Shown: in pieces, positions 36,643-48,200 of the stretch
Numbering within the stretch: the first letter of the stretch is position 1
How the letters are laid out: each line of letters opens with the position of its first letter
The notes under the pieces: generated by a model
Seen by the model: only the letters and a program-made list of their open reading frames with translations
Database searches by the model: none
Told to the model about the DNA's origin: nothing
Program-made: the position numbers and the translations under genes
NCBI GenBank assembly: GCA_016630905.1
Contig: WBMQ01000004.1
Coordinates: forward strand, 1 to 64,000
From: Capillidium heterosporum
Taxonomy: Eukaryota; Entomophthoromycota; Entomophthoromycetes; Entomophthorales; Capillidiaceae
DNA: 64,000 nucleotides
Reading direction: 5' to 3'

Positions 36643-37929
36643 ATGGCAGCCATTGATTACGATTCCAACAAAGTCAAGTTCCAGTGGAATTACGGAGGAA
36701 ATAAGGTGGAAGTTGCTGGGAACTTTCAACTCTCCCATGTAGACGACTGGTCCCCCATTGCTTTAAACTACGACGAATCCTGTCAGAAACACAGCTGTGA
36801 ACTCGAATTGAAACCGGATACTGACTACTACTTTAAATTTGTAATCGACGGCAACTGGTGCTTCGACCAAAGTTTCCCCAGCGAGACCGACAATGGTGGC
36901 AATACGAACAACGTCTTCAAGTATGAGCCTAAGCCTCAAATTTCTGAAATGGAAGCCAAAACTCAAGAAAACTTGGAGTATGCTTTACAATCGTTTGAGT
37001 TTACTAACTTTAAACCTTTAACTAGGACAAATGCCGATGAGGTTGAAGATGTTTCGGAAGTTAAACTCGAAAAGGAGGAAGCCGACGTTTTAGATAACCA
37101 AGAGGCTTTAGATAGAGAGATCGAAAAACCCGTCATGATTGAGCTGGAACAAGACTCTGATGAACCAAATTTATCCGAAATTGAAAACTCAACCTCTCAA
37201 GAAACTGTAGAAGCCACTATTCCTGAAGTTAAACCTGAAATTGTTGAGTCTATATTGGGACTAAACATTAAAACTGAACAACCTGCCCACTTTGATAATG
37301 AACGTGCTAACGAACATCTACCTGAGACCGAAGCTGAAATTCAAGAACCAACCAATCAATCGGTAGAATCTATCGAGCAAGATACTCCTCAATACGAACA
37401 CGAGCCAACTACCGAATCTAAACCTGATAGTATGGACGTCGAGCGTCCTAGTTACGAAGATGAAGGGGTAGTACTAGGTGAACTCTCTCCACCACCCAAA
37501 TCTAAAGAGATTGAAATAACAGGTAACGGCAGTTGTCTAGTTTTTACTTACCACTTTATTGTATAGAAACCAAAACGACTCACAACTTGGAACCGGTAAA
37601 AATGAAGGAAAAAATCACATTAGAGACCAAGCCTAAAGAGTCGACTAAGCTGCAAGTTGAAGAGACCAAGCGAGGTAAAAACTTTAGCTCAAAATTTAGA
37701 TACCTAACATCTATATAGAAGCTAAGCAGCCTGTCGATCTACCTCAATCTCGCCAACTTTCTAGAAAGGCCCAACGCGTACTTTATAATCAAAACTACTA
37801 TTCTAACATTTTCATTAGGATGCCGACAAGACCTTCGGATTAAGCTACTTCGAATTGGTAACTGGAGTTTCATTCCTAGTAGTTGGAGTAACGGTAGCCA
37901 TCGCCACCCACCTCTTCAACAAAGCTTAG
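36643..37929 (+). CDS. Tail-anchored CBM48/AMPK-beta-like glycogen-binding domain protein
   Basis: Exons 36643-37522, 37567-37674, 37719-37777 and 37819-37929 give 385 residues. Residues 1-90 form an AMPK1-CBM/CBM48 domain: KFQWNYGGNKVEVAGNFQ, WSPIALNYD, YYFKFVIDGNWCFDQSFP and the NNVF end strand. The long middle is acidic (Glu/Asp/Thr/Pro). The last exon encodes a single membrane span (LVTGVSFLVVGVTVAIATHLF) ending three residues before the stop, so a tail-anchored topology with the domain in the cytosol is predicted. The AMPK-beta C-terminal domain is absent, so this is not Sip/Gal83. Yeast Crp1/Mdg1 share a CBM48 followed by a disordered tail but lack this anchor. The TATA box and first ATG agree. 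Confidence 0.85.
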
Positions 37930-38112
37930 ATGAGGTCGTACGCATTCGATTATCCAATAGGAGCCATACCAATCCTTTGTGTAGTAGGCTTGGGTACTTG
38001 GAAGTACTATGTAGATTTTCAATTTCTTATTCGAAATGTATAATAAACACTATTTGATATATACCTGTAGATGGGGATAGCTTATGGTTTTGTGGGTGCA
38101 GCCATTTGTTAG
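37930..38112 (+). CDS. Possible 40-residue membrane peptide abutting the CBM48 stop codon
   Basis: An ATG immediately follows the TAG of the CBM48 gene. It opens two exons (37930-38010, 38071-38112) joined across a 60-base GT...AG intron. The product is hydrophobic (IGAIPILCVVGLGTWKYY, then a Gly/Ala-rich second half), like small mitochondrial or ER membrane subunits. I recognise no family. It could equally be 3' UTR sequence of the CBM48 transcript. Confidence 0.3.
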
Positions 38113-38339
38113 ATTTGACTTTAATATAACTTTAATTAGAATAGTATAAGTATGATATACAATTGTTTCACTAGAATAGGAGAAATAGTCAGGTTCAAAG
38201 TTGATTGTCAAGTATAAAATCCTAAACTTTCCACTGAACCTACACTATATATCCAAAACTAATTATATATATGAGATTTTATTTAACATAAAAAGATTAC
38301 CAAATTAAACATAGTTGCACAAGAGGCTTTTTGGTCTGG

Positions 38340-38731
38340 CTATTGACATCGAGTACCTTGACCACAGGCCTTGTGAGTATATTGGCTTTGAGCACAAGTC
38401 CAAAGTCTGATAGGTAGCTGCAAAACATGATACTTTTGACACAGCTAACTAAGCTACATCTACGTTAGTAGTCATCAAATGAATTGCCGAGGAACGCTAC
38501 CCTTGAAATGTTGCCATCTTCGTCTTGTGCAAACATTGTCAAAAGGATGTGGTTGCTATTATTTGGATTGGAAGTTTGAGAGATAGCTATAGCTGGGGAG
38601 TAGTTGCGAATTTGGTTCAGTTTTAGCTGATTCAAGTAGATGGTATGTTTGGTATGAAAGAGAAAATTGGGAAGGTGAGGGAAGGCAGCAATGGATAGAA
38701 ATAGCAAGGTTAGAATAGGGATGGATTTCAT
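38340..38731 (-). CDS. Small secreted cysteine-containing protein, 111 residues
   Basis: Two exons, 38731-38501 and 38444-38340, with the intron 38445-38500 containing a ctaac branch-like word. Exon 1 starts with a clear signal peptide (MKSIPILTLLFLSIAAF). The mature part is Asn/Ser-rich and has no Cys. Exon 2 holds four Cys in the last 34 residues (C at LCQKY, TCAQ, ACGQG and RCQ), enough for two disulphides. A TATATAAA element lies at about 38764-38771 upstream. I do not recognise the family. Size, secretion signal and location in a gene-poor stretch resemble fungal small secreted proteins. The splice is inferred; unspliced, the frame ends at 38465. Confidence 0.6.
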
Positions 38732-39065
38732 GGTGAGTATTTTATGTTTTTAAGCATACTGAGTTTATATATGGGCACTCGACTTCTTTTTATATCATTT
38801 GAAAACCTATCAACTCTGTGAAGTTGAAAATATATTAGATTTATACCAACTTTGGCTAATATAATTCCGTCTTGTAGTAGAAAATAGTTTTATAAATAAG
38901 TAGCTACAAATATAAGGTACATATAGTTAAAAAAGTAAACCAAGTTCCGTATAGGAGGTGATATACTGAATTTGAAAAGATTTTAGAGCTGGCAATAAAT
39001 ACTGGATGGAAGTTGATATCAGCAAGCAAATCCAAAATATACTGATTTTGTATAGAAACTATATA

Positions 39066-39882
39066 TGTAACAACCCTGGTCGTCACAATCCCAATTATTA
39101 GGTCATAGACCTATTCTTTTCTTAGATTCCCTTCCTCTTGCTAATTCTTACTAATTTTCAAATTCCTTTTTTTCTGTTCCCCGATTCATAACTAAGTTAC
39201 GAATCCACCTCACATATCAATTATTTCGATTACCTTTATTATTTTCTTAAACTTGACCATAACCTGGGAACTTCAACGATTAGTAGCATACTAGCTGATC
39301 CACACCTTCCAACAATGGAAAATACATCAGTAGTAGTTAAGATAATTACTGGCCTTTTGGATAAACTTGGTAAACACTCAATTAATCTATAGAGCAGTGG
39401 ATTGCCGCAGGGGAATCCAACCCCGCTAACTTCACTGCATCCAAGGTACCAAAAGGATATTTAAACCCCTTGGTGGCTACCAAAAGCCAGCATCTTGACA
39501 ACGTTCCACCTCGCTATTTTCTAAATAGCTGTTACTCACCTCTTGATCTCAACCATCAACTATAGCTGTTGCGACAGCCTGATCTGTTTCCCTTGCCATA
39601 GCTGTCTCTGACAGCCTGATCTGTTTTGTCTACGAATAAAGTATTGTTCCTGGTCAGCCTTTTAGTTATTAGATCGTGCGAATATGTGGTTCGACTTCTA
39701 TACCCTCTTAGCTCACTCCGTTCAAACTTTCTTCGCTTCCCTTTGGACTTACCTCCTTTGGGTAATTCATATTACCAATGCTGTGGTCGGCATTGGTTCT
39801 ACTGTCCCGACCTCTCATGTCATACGCTCCCATTATGACACCATCATTAGTTGGATCTTACGGCACCCCCTTGGACCTTACA
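39066..39882. mobile_element. Solo-LTR-like fossil of an LTR retrotransposon
   Basis: A block clearly more GC-rich than its surroundings begins TGTAA and ends TTACA, the short inverted ends typical of LTRs. It contains an internal direct repeat and an AATAAA-like signal at about 39635. No internal retroelement genes or second LTR lie nearby, so it would be a solo copy. No clear target-site duplication flanks it, so the ends or the identity may be wrong, or the copy is old. The family is not assignable. Confidence 0.4.
39562..39626 (+). repeat. Two direct copies of a ~28-base unit
   Basis: Units starting at 39562 and 39598 share the ending gacagcctgatctgttt and differ only in the middle. They lie inside the LTR-like block and are probably part of it. 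Confidence 0.6.
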
Positions 39883-40571
39883 TCTAACCTATTTATGGTA
39901 GTGGCTTGAATAGTAGAAGCCTTGGCTATATTCCTTGCTACCTTATCAATGCTACATAAAGTAACCTTGAGCAGCTTTGCAATGCTATAGAAGGAAATTG
40001 TAGATAGAGGTAGTAAAAATAAGATTATGGTAGTAGTTCAAGCTTATATTTTGAGCTATAGATAGGTGCACTATTTTATATACAAGTGACCAGCCTTTGA
40101 TACAGATTAGAAGTTGTTAGCTTTCTAACCTTGGGGCAGACTGTTGGTTTTTACCCTTTTTGACTGACTTATAAAGCCTATTGAAAACAGCTAGGTTGGT
40201 GGGAGTGATAATCTAAGAGTACAAGACTTGCCTATTTAGAAAGGTTAAGTCTAGTTCCAACTAGGAATCGATGTATTGAATTTTACTTCTGTTGGTATAA
40301 ATTAGAGGCAGGTGGTGAGTAGAAATTATACCAGTAAATGGATTTAAGGTATGTATACACCTTTATATATAAAAGCAAAACTTGTCAAATGATTTATTTT
40401 AAGCTAGTAATGAAATATAAATGTAGCGTATATAGAAAGTAGACCTTTGAACTTAACCTATATCATATATATTATTTGCTAACTATGGTAGCACAGCACT
40501 CCCATCACCTTGTATCTGACGAATATATGGAAAGAAAGATAAACTAAAAACTAAAGTTTTAATTACTATAC
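39883..40571. other. Gene-poor region
   Basis: AT-rich, no supported exon or repeat. Confidence 0.5.
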
Positions 40572-40878
40572 CTAAAGGTTAGAACCCTCAGTTGCTGGAA
40601 TACCGGCAATAATAGCAACATTTATTTGATTGTAATTAAATAAGAAGCTACATCCAAAGTATTAGGCTTAGTAGTTTATATAAAAGTAAGTATCTTTAAA
40701 CATCGTCACATAAAATGGCTTGATCCAATTACTGACACCTGGTACTTGAGCTACATTGGTGATAAACTTACTTTTAGTACAAGTATAGAATCCTGCCAAT
40801 TGATAGTTGTAAATCACAATGTTTTTGGTACAGCTATTGAAACTATGTTGAAAAGTGTTGGATGCTGTTCGAAAAGAG
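40572..40878 (-). pseudogene. Fragment of a small secreted-type protein gene (first exon not found)
   Basis: Two exons in frame: 40878-40702 and 40647-40572, joined by a 54-base intron with a GTTTAA donor and a ctactaa branch-like word. They encode about 84 residues of strand-rich sequence with two Cys (NSCTKNIVIYNYQLAGFYTC) and the end AIIAGIPATEGSNL. A branch-like word and AG precede the first exon, implying an upstream exon. The next 250 bases contain no ATG with a signal peptide. So it is a 5'-truncated gene, or a gene whose first exon I cannot see. No family recognised. Confidence 0.4.
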
Positions 40879-41213
40879 CTACCAAACCTATATCATCTAT
40901 CTTTCCGATTTAGTAGGAGACTGTTGAAATAAGACAAGCTTGCTTCAGAATTGAAATAGTCTAGATCAGTTTTCAGCTAAATCAAATCTATCATTAATAG
41001 AAAATAGTCTATAGATCTTGTACTTGAGTAGAGATCTATCTATCTGAGAATTAGGACACAGCTTTGTGGATAAAAGCCTTTGTTTTAATTGATTTGGGAG
41101 GTGGTACTAGATAGCCAAATAAAGAGAGCTAAGATAGAGTATAAAGATTTGCTTGTAATATCCGCATTTTTGGATAATGAATCGTAAAAGACCAAATTTT
41201 AGTTGTATAGGAG
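40879..41213. other. Spacer, nothing recognised
   Basis: AT-rich sequence searched for the missing first exon of the neighbouring fragment; none found. Confidence 0.45.
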
Positions 41214-41591
41214 TTATATGCACAGCAATAAAAGAACCATATTAACGGTAGATGAACTAGCCTTAGATGCAGGTCTAAAATCCACTTGACATAAAGTTGT
41301 AAAACAGGGCTCCTTCGACACAGCTTTCCAAGCCGCATTACTAATGCCCACAGGAACTGTTTCCTCCATATGTACTTTCACGCCCATTTGATGAGTTTGT
41401 GGCCTCATTACTTTCAAAAAATTATTCCAAAAGTTACACAAGTACAAATTGGTTTGGGATAAGTACCTACCACAAGCACCTTCAATTTGGTTATAGTAAA
41501 AGTTTCCAATACCAGGGCTTAGTTGGTTGAAAGCATTGTAAAAAGCGATGTTGGATAAGGATAGTAAAGCAGCTGTACCTACAACCTTCAT
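41214..41591 (-). CDS. Small secreted protein with possible double-psi beta-barrel features
   Basis: Starts with a signal-like peptide (MKVVGTAALLSLSNIAFYNA). The mature N-terminus SPGIGNFYYNQIEGACG resembles the G-x-x-YYN...GACG start of barwin/RlpA/expansin-like domains. A later stretch, VPVGISNAAWKAV with CFTTLCQVDFRP, resembles the end of that fold. Read straight through it is 125 residues. A 60-base GT...AG segment at 41411-41470 could be an in-frame intron, which would give 105 residues and keep GAC next to VMRPQTH. A TATAAAAG box sits at 41633-41640. The fold is a tentative guess from short motifs; secretion is more secure. Confidence 0.55.
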   Translation of the reverse strand: MKVVGTAALLSLSNIAFYNAFNQLSPGIGNFYYNQIEGACGRYLSQTNLYLCNFWNNFLKVMRPQTHQMGVKVHMEETVPVGISNAAWKAVSKEPCFTTLCQVDFRPASKASSSTVNMVLLLLCI

Positions 41592-41632
41592 ATTGCTTTA
41601 TTTGATTGCTGGTTTTAAGGTAGGTAGAATAC

Positions 41633-41640
41633 CTTTTATA
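41633..41640 (-). promoter_or_regulatory. TATA box of the small secreted-protein gene
   Basis: TATAAAAG on the minus strand, 42 bases upstream of the start codon at 41591. Confidence 0.5.
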
Positions 41641-43986
41641 TTTCCATCAAAACTCTCTTGTACCTGGAAAATCTGCAACTATATGCAAATTTACTTGGTA
41701 CCCACTTTTAGTTGAAGGAAATAAATTATAGTATATTCCTACTCCAGTATACTTGGAAATAAGTTTCAACTCCGTTTGTGTATAGTAGTTGTTGGAATTT
41801 CGAATTTTAGTCGAGTATGGATACGTCACTATCTTTGAATATAAAGGGGGTTGATAATAGGCTGGATAAACAGTAGTCTTTGCATATGAGATGTTGTCGG
41901 TTAAGAAAGCTTACTGGTAAATAAAGATACAGCAGTTTGTTGTACAGTTGTATCTTTTGATACTTTAGGGGCTATTGGAATAACTGTATTTCATCAATAA
42001 GATTTAAAAACGTTTCTAAGATGCATGGTGTGGCTTATATGGCTCATACTTTTGAGTGTCGTGGCTACAGTTCTAGATTCTTAAAGCCTTTAAGTTGTAT
42101 CTTTCTAAGGGTAAACGGCTGTTTGAGCTATAGTAGCAGTCCATACCAAGCTTCTACAAATTGGAATTGGTATGATATTAGGTGAAAGTTGAACTTAACA
42201 AAAATTTGTAAACTTTCAAGCCTACTGATATATTCCCATTCAGTACACTTTCTAAGAATATACAGTTCAAAGTTCATATCATCTCTGATATCTAGCTTTA
42301 GGAATTGTAACAAGAAACATGCACTTCTGTAGCTGGTTCGTTGTTGCTATTTGCCCAAGTGGACTGCTGTCAGTTCCCACGATGCCGTTGAAACTCCTAC
42401 AATCATCTACTTTTTAAGTAGAGTAGACCTAAACGAGCAGTGCCTTTGTCCAATTTCAATACAGGCCAAGTATTCCGAATTATTTTCGTAAAGACTAGCT
42501 TGTGATTGTAATTGTACCGATGCTCTATTGATCCTGAGCTATAATGAAATATAGATATATAGTTTTTGGCAAGGTTTTTAATATGATTAAAGTATCTTGA
42601 TGGCATTTAGAAATATGCGCTCGATGTACAGTTGAACTAAACATTTATATTAAGTTTTGCTACAAGTAAAAGTATATGTATTTCAACTATATTTCAAATC
42701 AGAATCAAGTGGTTTCGATTAGTTAGTATGACAACGTGATTTGTAAATATAAACATTTGATATGTGACTATTGGAAATGTTGATACGGGTTGTTGGAAAA
42801 GGCCTGTAGAGCCGACTTTGGACTAAGCTATACACCCAATACAGCTACCAAACTTCGATACTGCCTGAGATGGTAGGTCGCTAAAGCTAACATGTGAAGG
42901 TAGGCATCCCAGACAATAGTCCTACAGATTTAGTTTGTCTTCCCAAATTGGATTTGTCATCCCGCTTTCTATATTGGATACTTATATGGGAATAAGTAAG
43001 GAAAGTGGTGCCAACTAGGAATCTGATTGATTACATGCATTCCAAGTTGAAGGGATTAGCTGGAAGTTAATTAGACTTTGATAATCACCTGCACGATTAG
43101 TTTAGCTTGCCACCTACTTTTGGCGCACATTTTTATCATAGGAAAGGTGGGCTGGGTTATTGACTTTTGTGCCTCCTATTAGTTTAAAGGATATATAGGG
43201 GTAGTAATATGTTGTTATTGGGCTTCTCCAATTAAAGGATTTTGATGAAATCCGTGGCATGTCAAGGGTAGTTGGAAATTTCGATAGTGCTAAAGGTATA
43301 TAGGTTATAGGTTGACGCATATTGTCGTTAGGTAGCGGTGTTTCGATGTTCCATATAAAAATACAGTACGCTTGCCTAAAATAAGCCTTGAGTCTAATTA
43401 TAACTAGCTTATATTATTGAATGGTGCATACTAATCTATTTTTCCAAAGTTTTAGAGCCAATATACCCAAGTTACTTGCTAGCTATGAATCGACGTCTGT
43501 CACCCTTTTGCATCGATATTCAGCTTCATATCCCTAAACTAGGACTGCGAGCCTAAATTAAATTTGGGACAAAGGTCAGAAAGTTAAGGGGCTTCGATCA
43601 AGCAGCTGATATAGATGCCTGTGTTTACAAGTCATCTAGACACATCATCTTTAGGGCTTATGTCTACTACCCACCCCAAGCCTTAGTTTTCATTTCTAAA
43701 CTTAGGTTTAGTTGGGTTCGGCCCAACTACGTGGGAAAGTTGACCAATAGGAGCATGTAAGGTAAACTTGCTGGCCAAAAGTAACCTCCAAATTACGGGT
43801 AATCGATACAGACAACTTATTCGCAGCATCAAGGTAGGTGACTGCCAAAGATAGCAGTTCCAACCTCCAATCGGAGTGCAAATTGCAAGGGTCACTTTGT
43901 AAAAAAATTGGAGCTATAAATTTTGGGTTGGATCTTTGGAATTTGAGCTTCGTTCTTCAGCTAGTTTCACTTGAACTTACTACGAA
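41641..43986. other. Gene-poor region (2.3 kb)
   Basis: Only short open frames. One minus-strand frame at 41647-41829 contains a TGVGIYYN stretch like the neighbouring secreted protein but has no start or signal peptide; it may be a decayed copy or chance. The rest shows no gene or repeat. Confidence 0.45.
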
Positions 43987-44700
43987 ATGGTTTCACTCGA
44001 CGCAACGGACCCAACTTTGGGAGGAATCGACTGTAGTAGCGAAACTAGGATTCCACCCTTACCTTGTAGCCTGGATTCCCTAAAGTCCTTGGACTTGACG
44101 AGCGGTGAAATCGACCTGAGCCACGAACGTAGGATCCCTCTCAGGTGCAAGTCTTTGGAAGAGCGTAAGCTGGAAGCTCGCGAACGCAAGCGCTTGAACC
44201 GATCCAAGAATCCCGAGAACAATAGGTTAAATGATCTGTGGGCTCGCGTACGCAAGGAGCGTCTCAAGAAATTTGGAGTCGTAGACGAAGCTGAAGTCGA
44301 AAAGGAAATCAGCCGCCGGTTAGTAATTTGGAACAAGAAGGAGTTGGGTGATCGCGACTGGCTAGTTATCAATGAGAACCGTCTACGTAAGTTGAAGAGT
44401 GTCACTGAGGGATATACGCCCAAATTGAACTCCAACTTCTCAACATCCACCTCCACCCCGACTATTCCCTCTACCCCAGCGTCGGTTGGTAACAATTCGG
44501 ACCACGGTTTGCCTTTAATCCCCCGCAACATCAACGGTGTCACCAAGTTCTACACCGCCAAAGAGATCGAGTTGGCTTACGGCTTGCTCTCGTTGGCCAA
44601 TTCAGAACCGGTCATCAAGTGTCAACCAAACCCCAGCTCTAAGACCAACACCAACGTACCAGCTTCACCTTTGATCGTACCCTCCAAAGTTGAAAACTAG
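43987..44700 (+). CDS. Unrecognised basic protein, 237 residues
   Basis: Intronless frame from ATG at 43987, clearly more GC-rich than the surrounding DNA and with codon use like the other genes. Residues 45-135 are highly charged and probably helical (LEERKLEARERKRLNRSKN, then NDLWARVRKERLKKFG and RRLVIWNKKELGDRDWLVI). A Ser/Thr/Pro-rich linker follows, and then a conserved-looking stretch FYTAKEIELAYGLLSLA. No signal peptide or membrane span. The basic helix suggests a nuclear protein, but it is not a bZIP. Family unknown. Confidence 0.7.
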   Translation: MVSLDATDPTLGGIDCSSETRIPPLPCSLDSLKSLDLTSGEIDLSHERRIPLRCKSLEERKLEARERKRLNRSKNPENNRLNDLWARVRKERLKKFGVVDEAEVEKEISRRLVIWNKKELGDRDWLVINENRLRKLKSVTEGYTPKLNSNFSTSTSTPTIPSTPASVGNNSDHGLPLIPRNINGVTKFYTAKEIELAYGLLSLANSEPVIKCQPNPSSKTNTNVPASPLIVPSKVEN

Positions 44701-45299
44701 AACACACAAAAAGTTTAAATAATCTTCTACACTACACTACACTGCTATACCTAAAATGCCAGCATTTATTAAATATGTTATCCTCTCATATGCCTTTTAA
44801 ACCTTTATTACTGCTTATACAAATTTATAAACTTTAATTTGGATTTGGAATATTTCTTGAAGTGACTGACAATCTCAATCTCAAACTTAGAAAGTTTGAA
44901 TAAAGGATACTGGGGTTTTTATTAGATTAAAAATTAAATAATCTAACCAATGATCTCTAATCTATCTAACTACAATTAGAATTAGATTATTCGAATAGGA
45001 TACAATAAGACATCTGTTAAAGATATATATTCAACATTTCTACATCGAGTTGGAATTTATAGAACTAAACATTTCCAAAAGGACTTGGATTTGGGTTTTA
45101 GTGTGTCGATATTGCGATCCAACAACTATAAAGCTACAGGTAAAGCGAGTGTATAGCCAGATAGATACATATAGGCTCATGAATGTTGTCTTGGAAACTT
45201 TACAAAAAGAAAAGTATTACTTTTATTTCTAATTTGAAGGAAGGATCCAAACTACTTGGCAAAAAATAGTCAAAGAAAATTTGAAGAATGATACTAAGA
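44701..45299. other. Convergent 3' region
   Basis: AT-rich spacer with several copies of att/aat-rich words; no gene. A 60-codon frame at 45050-45232 was rejected. Confidence 0.5.
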
Positions 45300-48200
45300 T
45301 TAATTCACTTCCATAGCATCCGCATCTATCCCTTGATCAGCCTTCGTTTCACCATCCTCATTTTCAACCTCCATCTCCATTTGAGCAGTCTCGACCGCCT
45401 TCTCTAACTCCTCCAGCTTCTTATATACCAAAGCACCCAGCTCCTTCAAGTTGTTTACTATAAACTCCTTACCTTCTCCCTCAACCGCATTGTCAACTTT
45501 TCGAGTGGTGGGGTACGATTCTTCAACCAGGTGCAGCTGGTAGTCGTTATCTTTGGGGAACTTCTGGAACGTCGAAGAAAGTTCAGCTGAGGCAGCAAAG
45601 AGGGAGTAGGAGCCTAAAACGTAGAGACCGAGTCGAGCTCTGGAGAAGGCAACTGTTAACCTTCGAAGGTCACGTAGATGGCCTACCGACTTGGTACGGA
45701 CTAAAGAGAGGATGACATCTAAATTTTATGATTAGCACAAGTGGAAATAAAATAAATTACAGTCGTTCTGCTGCCCTTGGTATTTATCGACCGTGGATAC
45801 GGAGTTAGGTAGGCCTAGGTAGGGATTCTCACCACATCGGACTTGTAGAATGTCGTTGATCAAGGCAACTTGGCCGTTATAGGTGGCTAAGATGGTGATC
45901 TTGTTCTTGGGATACCTAAAGTAACAAGGTTAAAATATTGTTAAATAAAATTAGAGTACCCGATGAGACGCATATACATGTAGAGAGCGACGGCGTACTC
46001 GGCCTCAGTCAAGTTCTGGTAGAAGTAGGGAACCGGAGTCTTCTCACCTTGTCCTTCCTTGGAGCAGTCGATAAACTGGTGAGTGAACTTGAAACCAGAA
46101 TTGGCAAGCTGGAATAGATCTTGTTGGACTATAGATAAATCTTTGAGGTCAAAGTACCTATCTCTAAACAGATCAACCAGTTGACTACGGGCCCTACCTT
46201 GGTAATCAAGGTTAATGGTAGGTACACCTAGTCGGATGAGGCGTGCAAAGAGGGATTGTTGGAGGTTGCCGTACCGCTGGAAAGCTTGGTGCTTGACGAT
46301 AGGAGGGAGTTGCAGATGATCTCCAATCAACACCACCCGTTTCAATTGCGCTTCACCTTTGGGAGAAGGTTTCTGTAGAGTTAATGGGATAAAGGTCTCG
46401 ATCTCCAAGATTTGGGCTGCCTCTTCAACGACTACACTATCATACGAAAATCCTAAGTCAATAAGCTGGTCCCGTTTGAGGGCAGCGTGGGTCGAAGTCA
46501 TGGCGACAATACGGGCTTCCTTGGTCAGCAAATAGTCAGAGCGGTCCTTGGAAGGTACGCAGCAGTTCGAACGGTCTTATGGAGTTGATACGGTCAAAGA
46601 GTTTGTTGAGGTGACGGAAACAGCTCTTGGCTGACTCCAAGGCAGTATTGCCATTCGTTATGTTAAAGAGGGGTTGTGGAGCATCGGCAAAGAAATTGGT
46701 AAAGGGGAAGTTGGCTTCGACCTTAGTGGCAGTCAATCTCATCGATCTGGAATGGGTCTAAAGTCAATGGAACACCTAGCTCCTTCAAGTAAGTTTCCCA
46801 TCTAGGTACAATGTGCTGGTCAAAGAACTGTAAGGCTGACTCGCAGGTCTGGGCGTGTTCTTGCGGCAATTCCAAAGAGTAAGCGAGTCGAGCAGCTTGA
46901 TAGAGTAAGTCTAACCGCTGTTCTAAGAAGGACTGCACCCGACCCAGCTTGGAAAAGGAAGCTTCAACATCCAGCTCTTCCTGACCGTGGCCCAATCGCA
47001 GCAGGTGACGGGGATCAACATCCAATTTGGTAATCTTCTCGAAGAGTTGATTGAGAGCCTGATTGGAGTGGGTGATGAGGAGCAGCTTCTGGTCGGGGAA
47101 GGAGTGGTAGAGATTGGAGACGATCTGGACGGCCACATCCGTTTTACCAGTACCTGGGGGACCAACAATCAACGTCAATCCAGGGTTGGATCCCGAAAAT
47201 ATAGCTTCAACTTGCTGTGTTGTAAACCTTATCGAGTTGCGATGCGGTTGGTCGGAGGGGTAGGGGCCCATGCTTGGAGTTTGGTAACTTTCAAAAGCCA
47301 GTTGCTTCTGTTGTGTCAACAGCGGAGGGCCGACCTCCTCAGAAGCATTACGTTTGAGGTTGGCTTCAAGCTGAGGAGTCGTTAGTGCAAAGGGCGGGAC
47401 CTTCAAATCGGAATCATCTCCTTCAACATGAACTTTTGTATTTGGGAAGGCTGCTTTGAGGTGTTCCAGATCCAAGAATGTGTCATGCAGCTTGATCTGC
47501 TGGGGTAATTCCAATTGGCTGTAGTGACCTCCATCTGGGTTCCCATACCCTAGTAGAACTTCAGTCAACCAATTAGGTAGCTGAAGATCGCCCTGCATGA
47601 GGTCTCGGATAGTGGTTAGGACCGATTTGAAATTATTCTCGTTGGGTTTACGACGGACGACCACGTTGAAGTTCTCGTACAAGTCATCTCGGTTCCTACC
47701 TCCACTGCGTATATCCGTTTGGAACTGATTGGGGTCTAAAGCAACACGAAGTACCCGTTTGCTAGCCTGCATACGAGAGCTCTTGTTTGCATCCTTGGGT
47801 TTGCCAACCTCATCGATGGGATTGCCATCGTCATCAAGGATCTCGAGGACGGTACAACCCCGTACCGCTTTCAATCCAAAGTGTTGGTTGAAAGAGGTGC
47901 CGGCTACGTAAGGTCGGATACTGTCCCGAGTGGCCTGTATGCTTAAAAGTAGTAAAACGTCATGCTGCTTCAGATTGTGCCAGTCGTTCTTGATCCCGTC
48001 AGAGTAACGCTCCAGGTCTAGATGCAGCTCAGCAGCTACTCGGGAGGGGACTTCGGTACCTAGCTTGGGTTTGCGAACTTCGGTTATAGTGAGCTGGTCG
48101 AGGGGGCAGGCCATTCGGGCCCACCCTGAGAAGGCGGTACTGCCGTCGGTCGTCACCAGTTGGGGAGCTAGGCGTCGTACCGCATCTTCGACATCTTGTC

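Noticed and set aside
39381-39430. Hairpin ggggaatccaacccc considered as a tRNA arm
   Set aside because: No acceptor, D-arm or anticodon arm could be folded around it; it lies in the LTR-like block.
42403-42606. 67-residue minus-strand frame
   Set aside because: No signal peptide, no exon partners, spacer-like composition.
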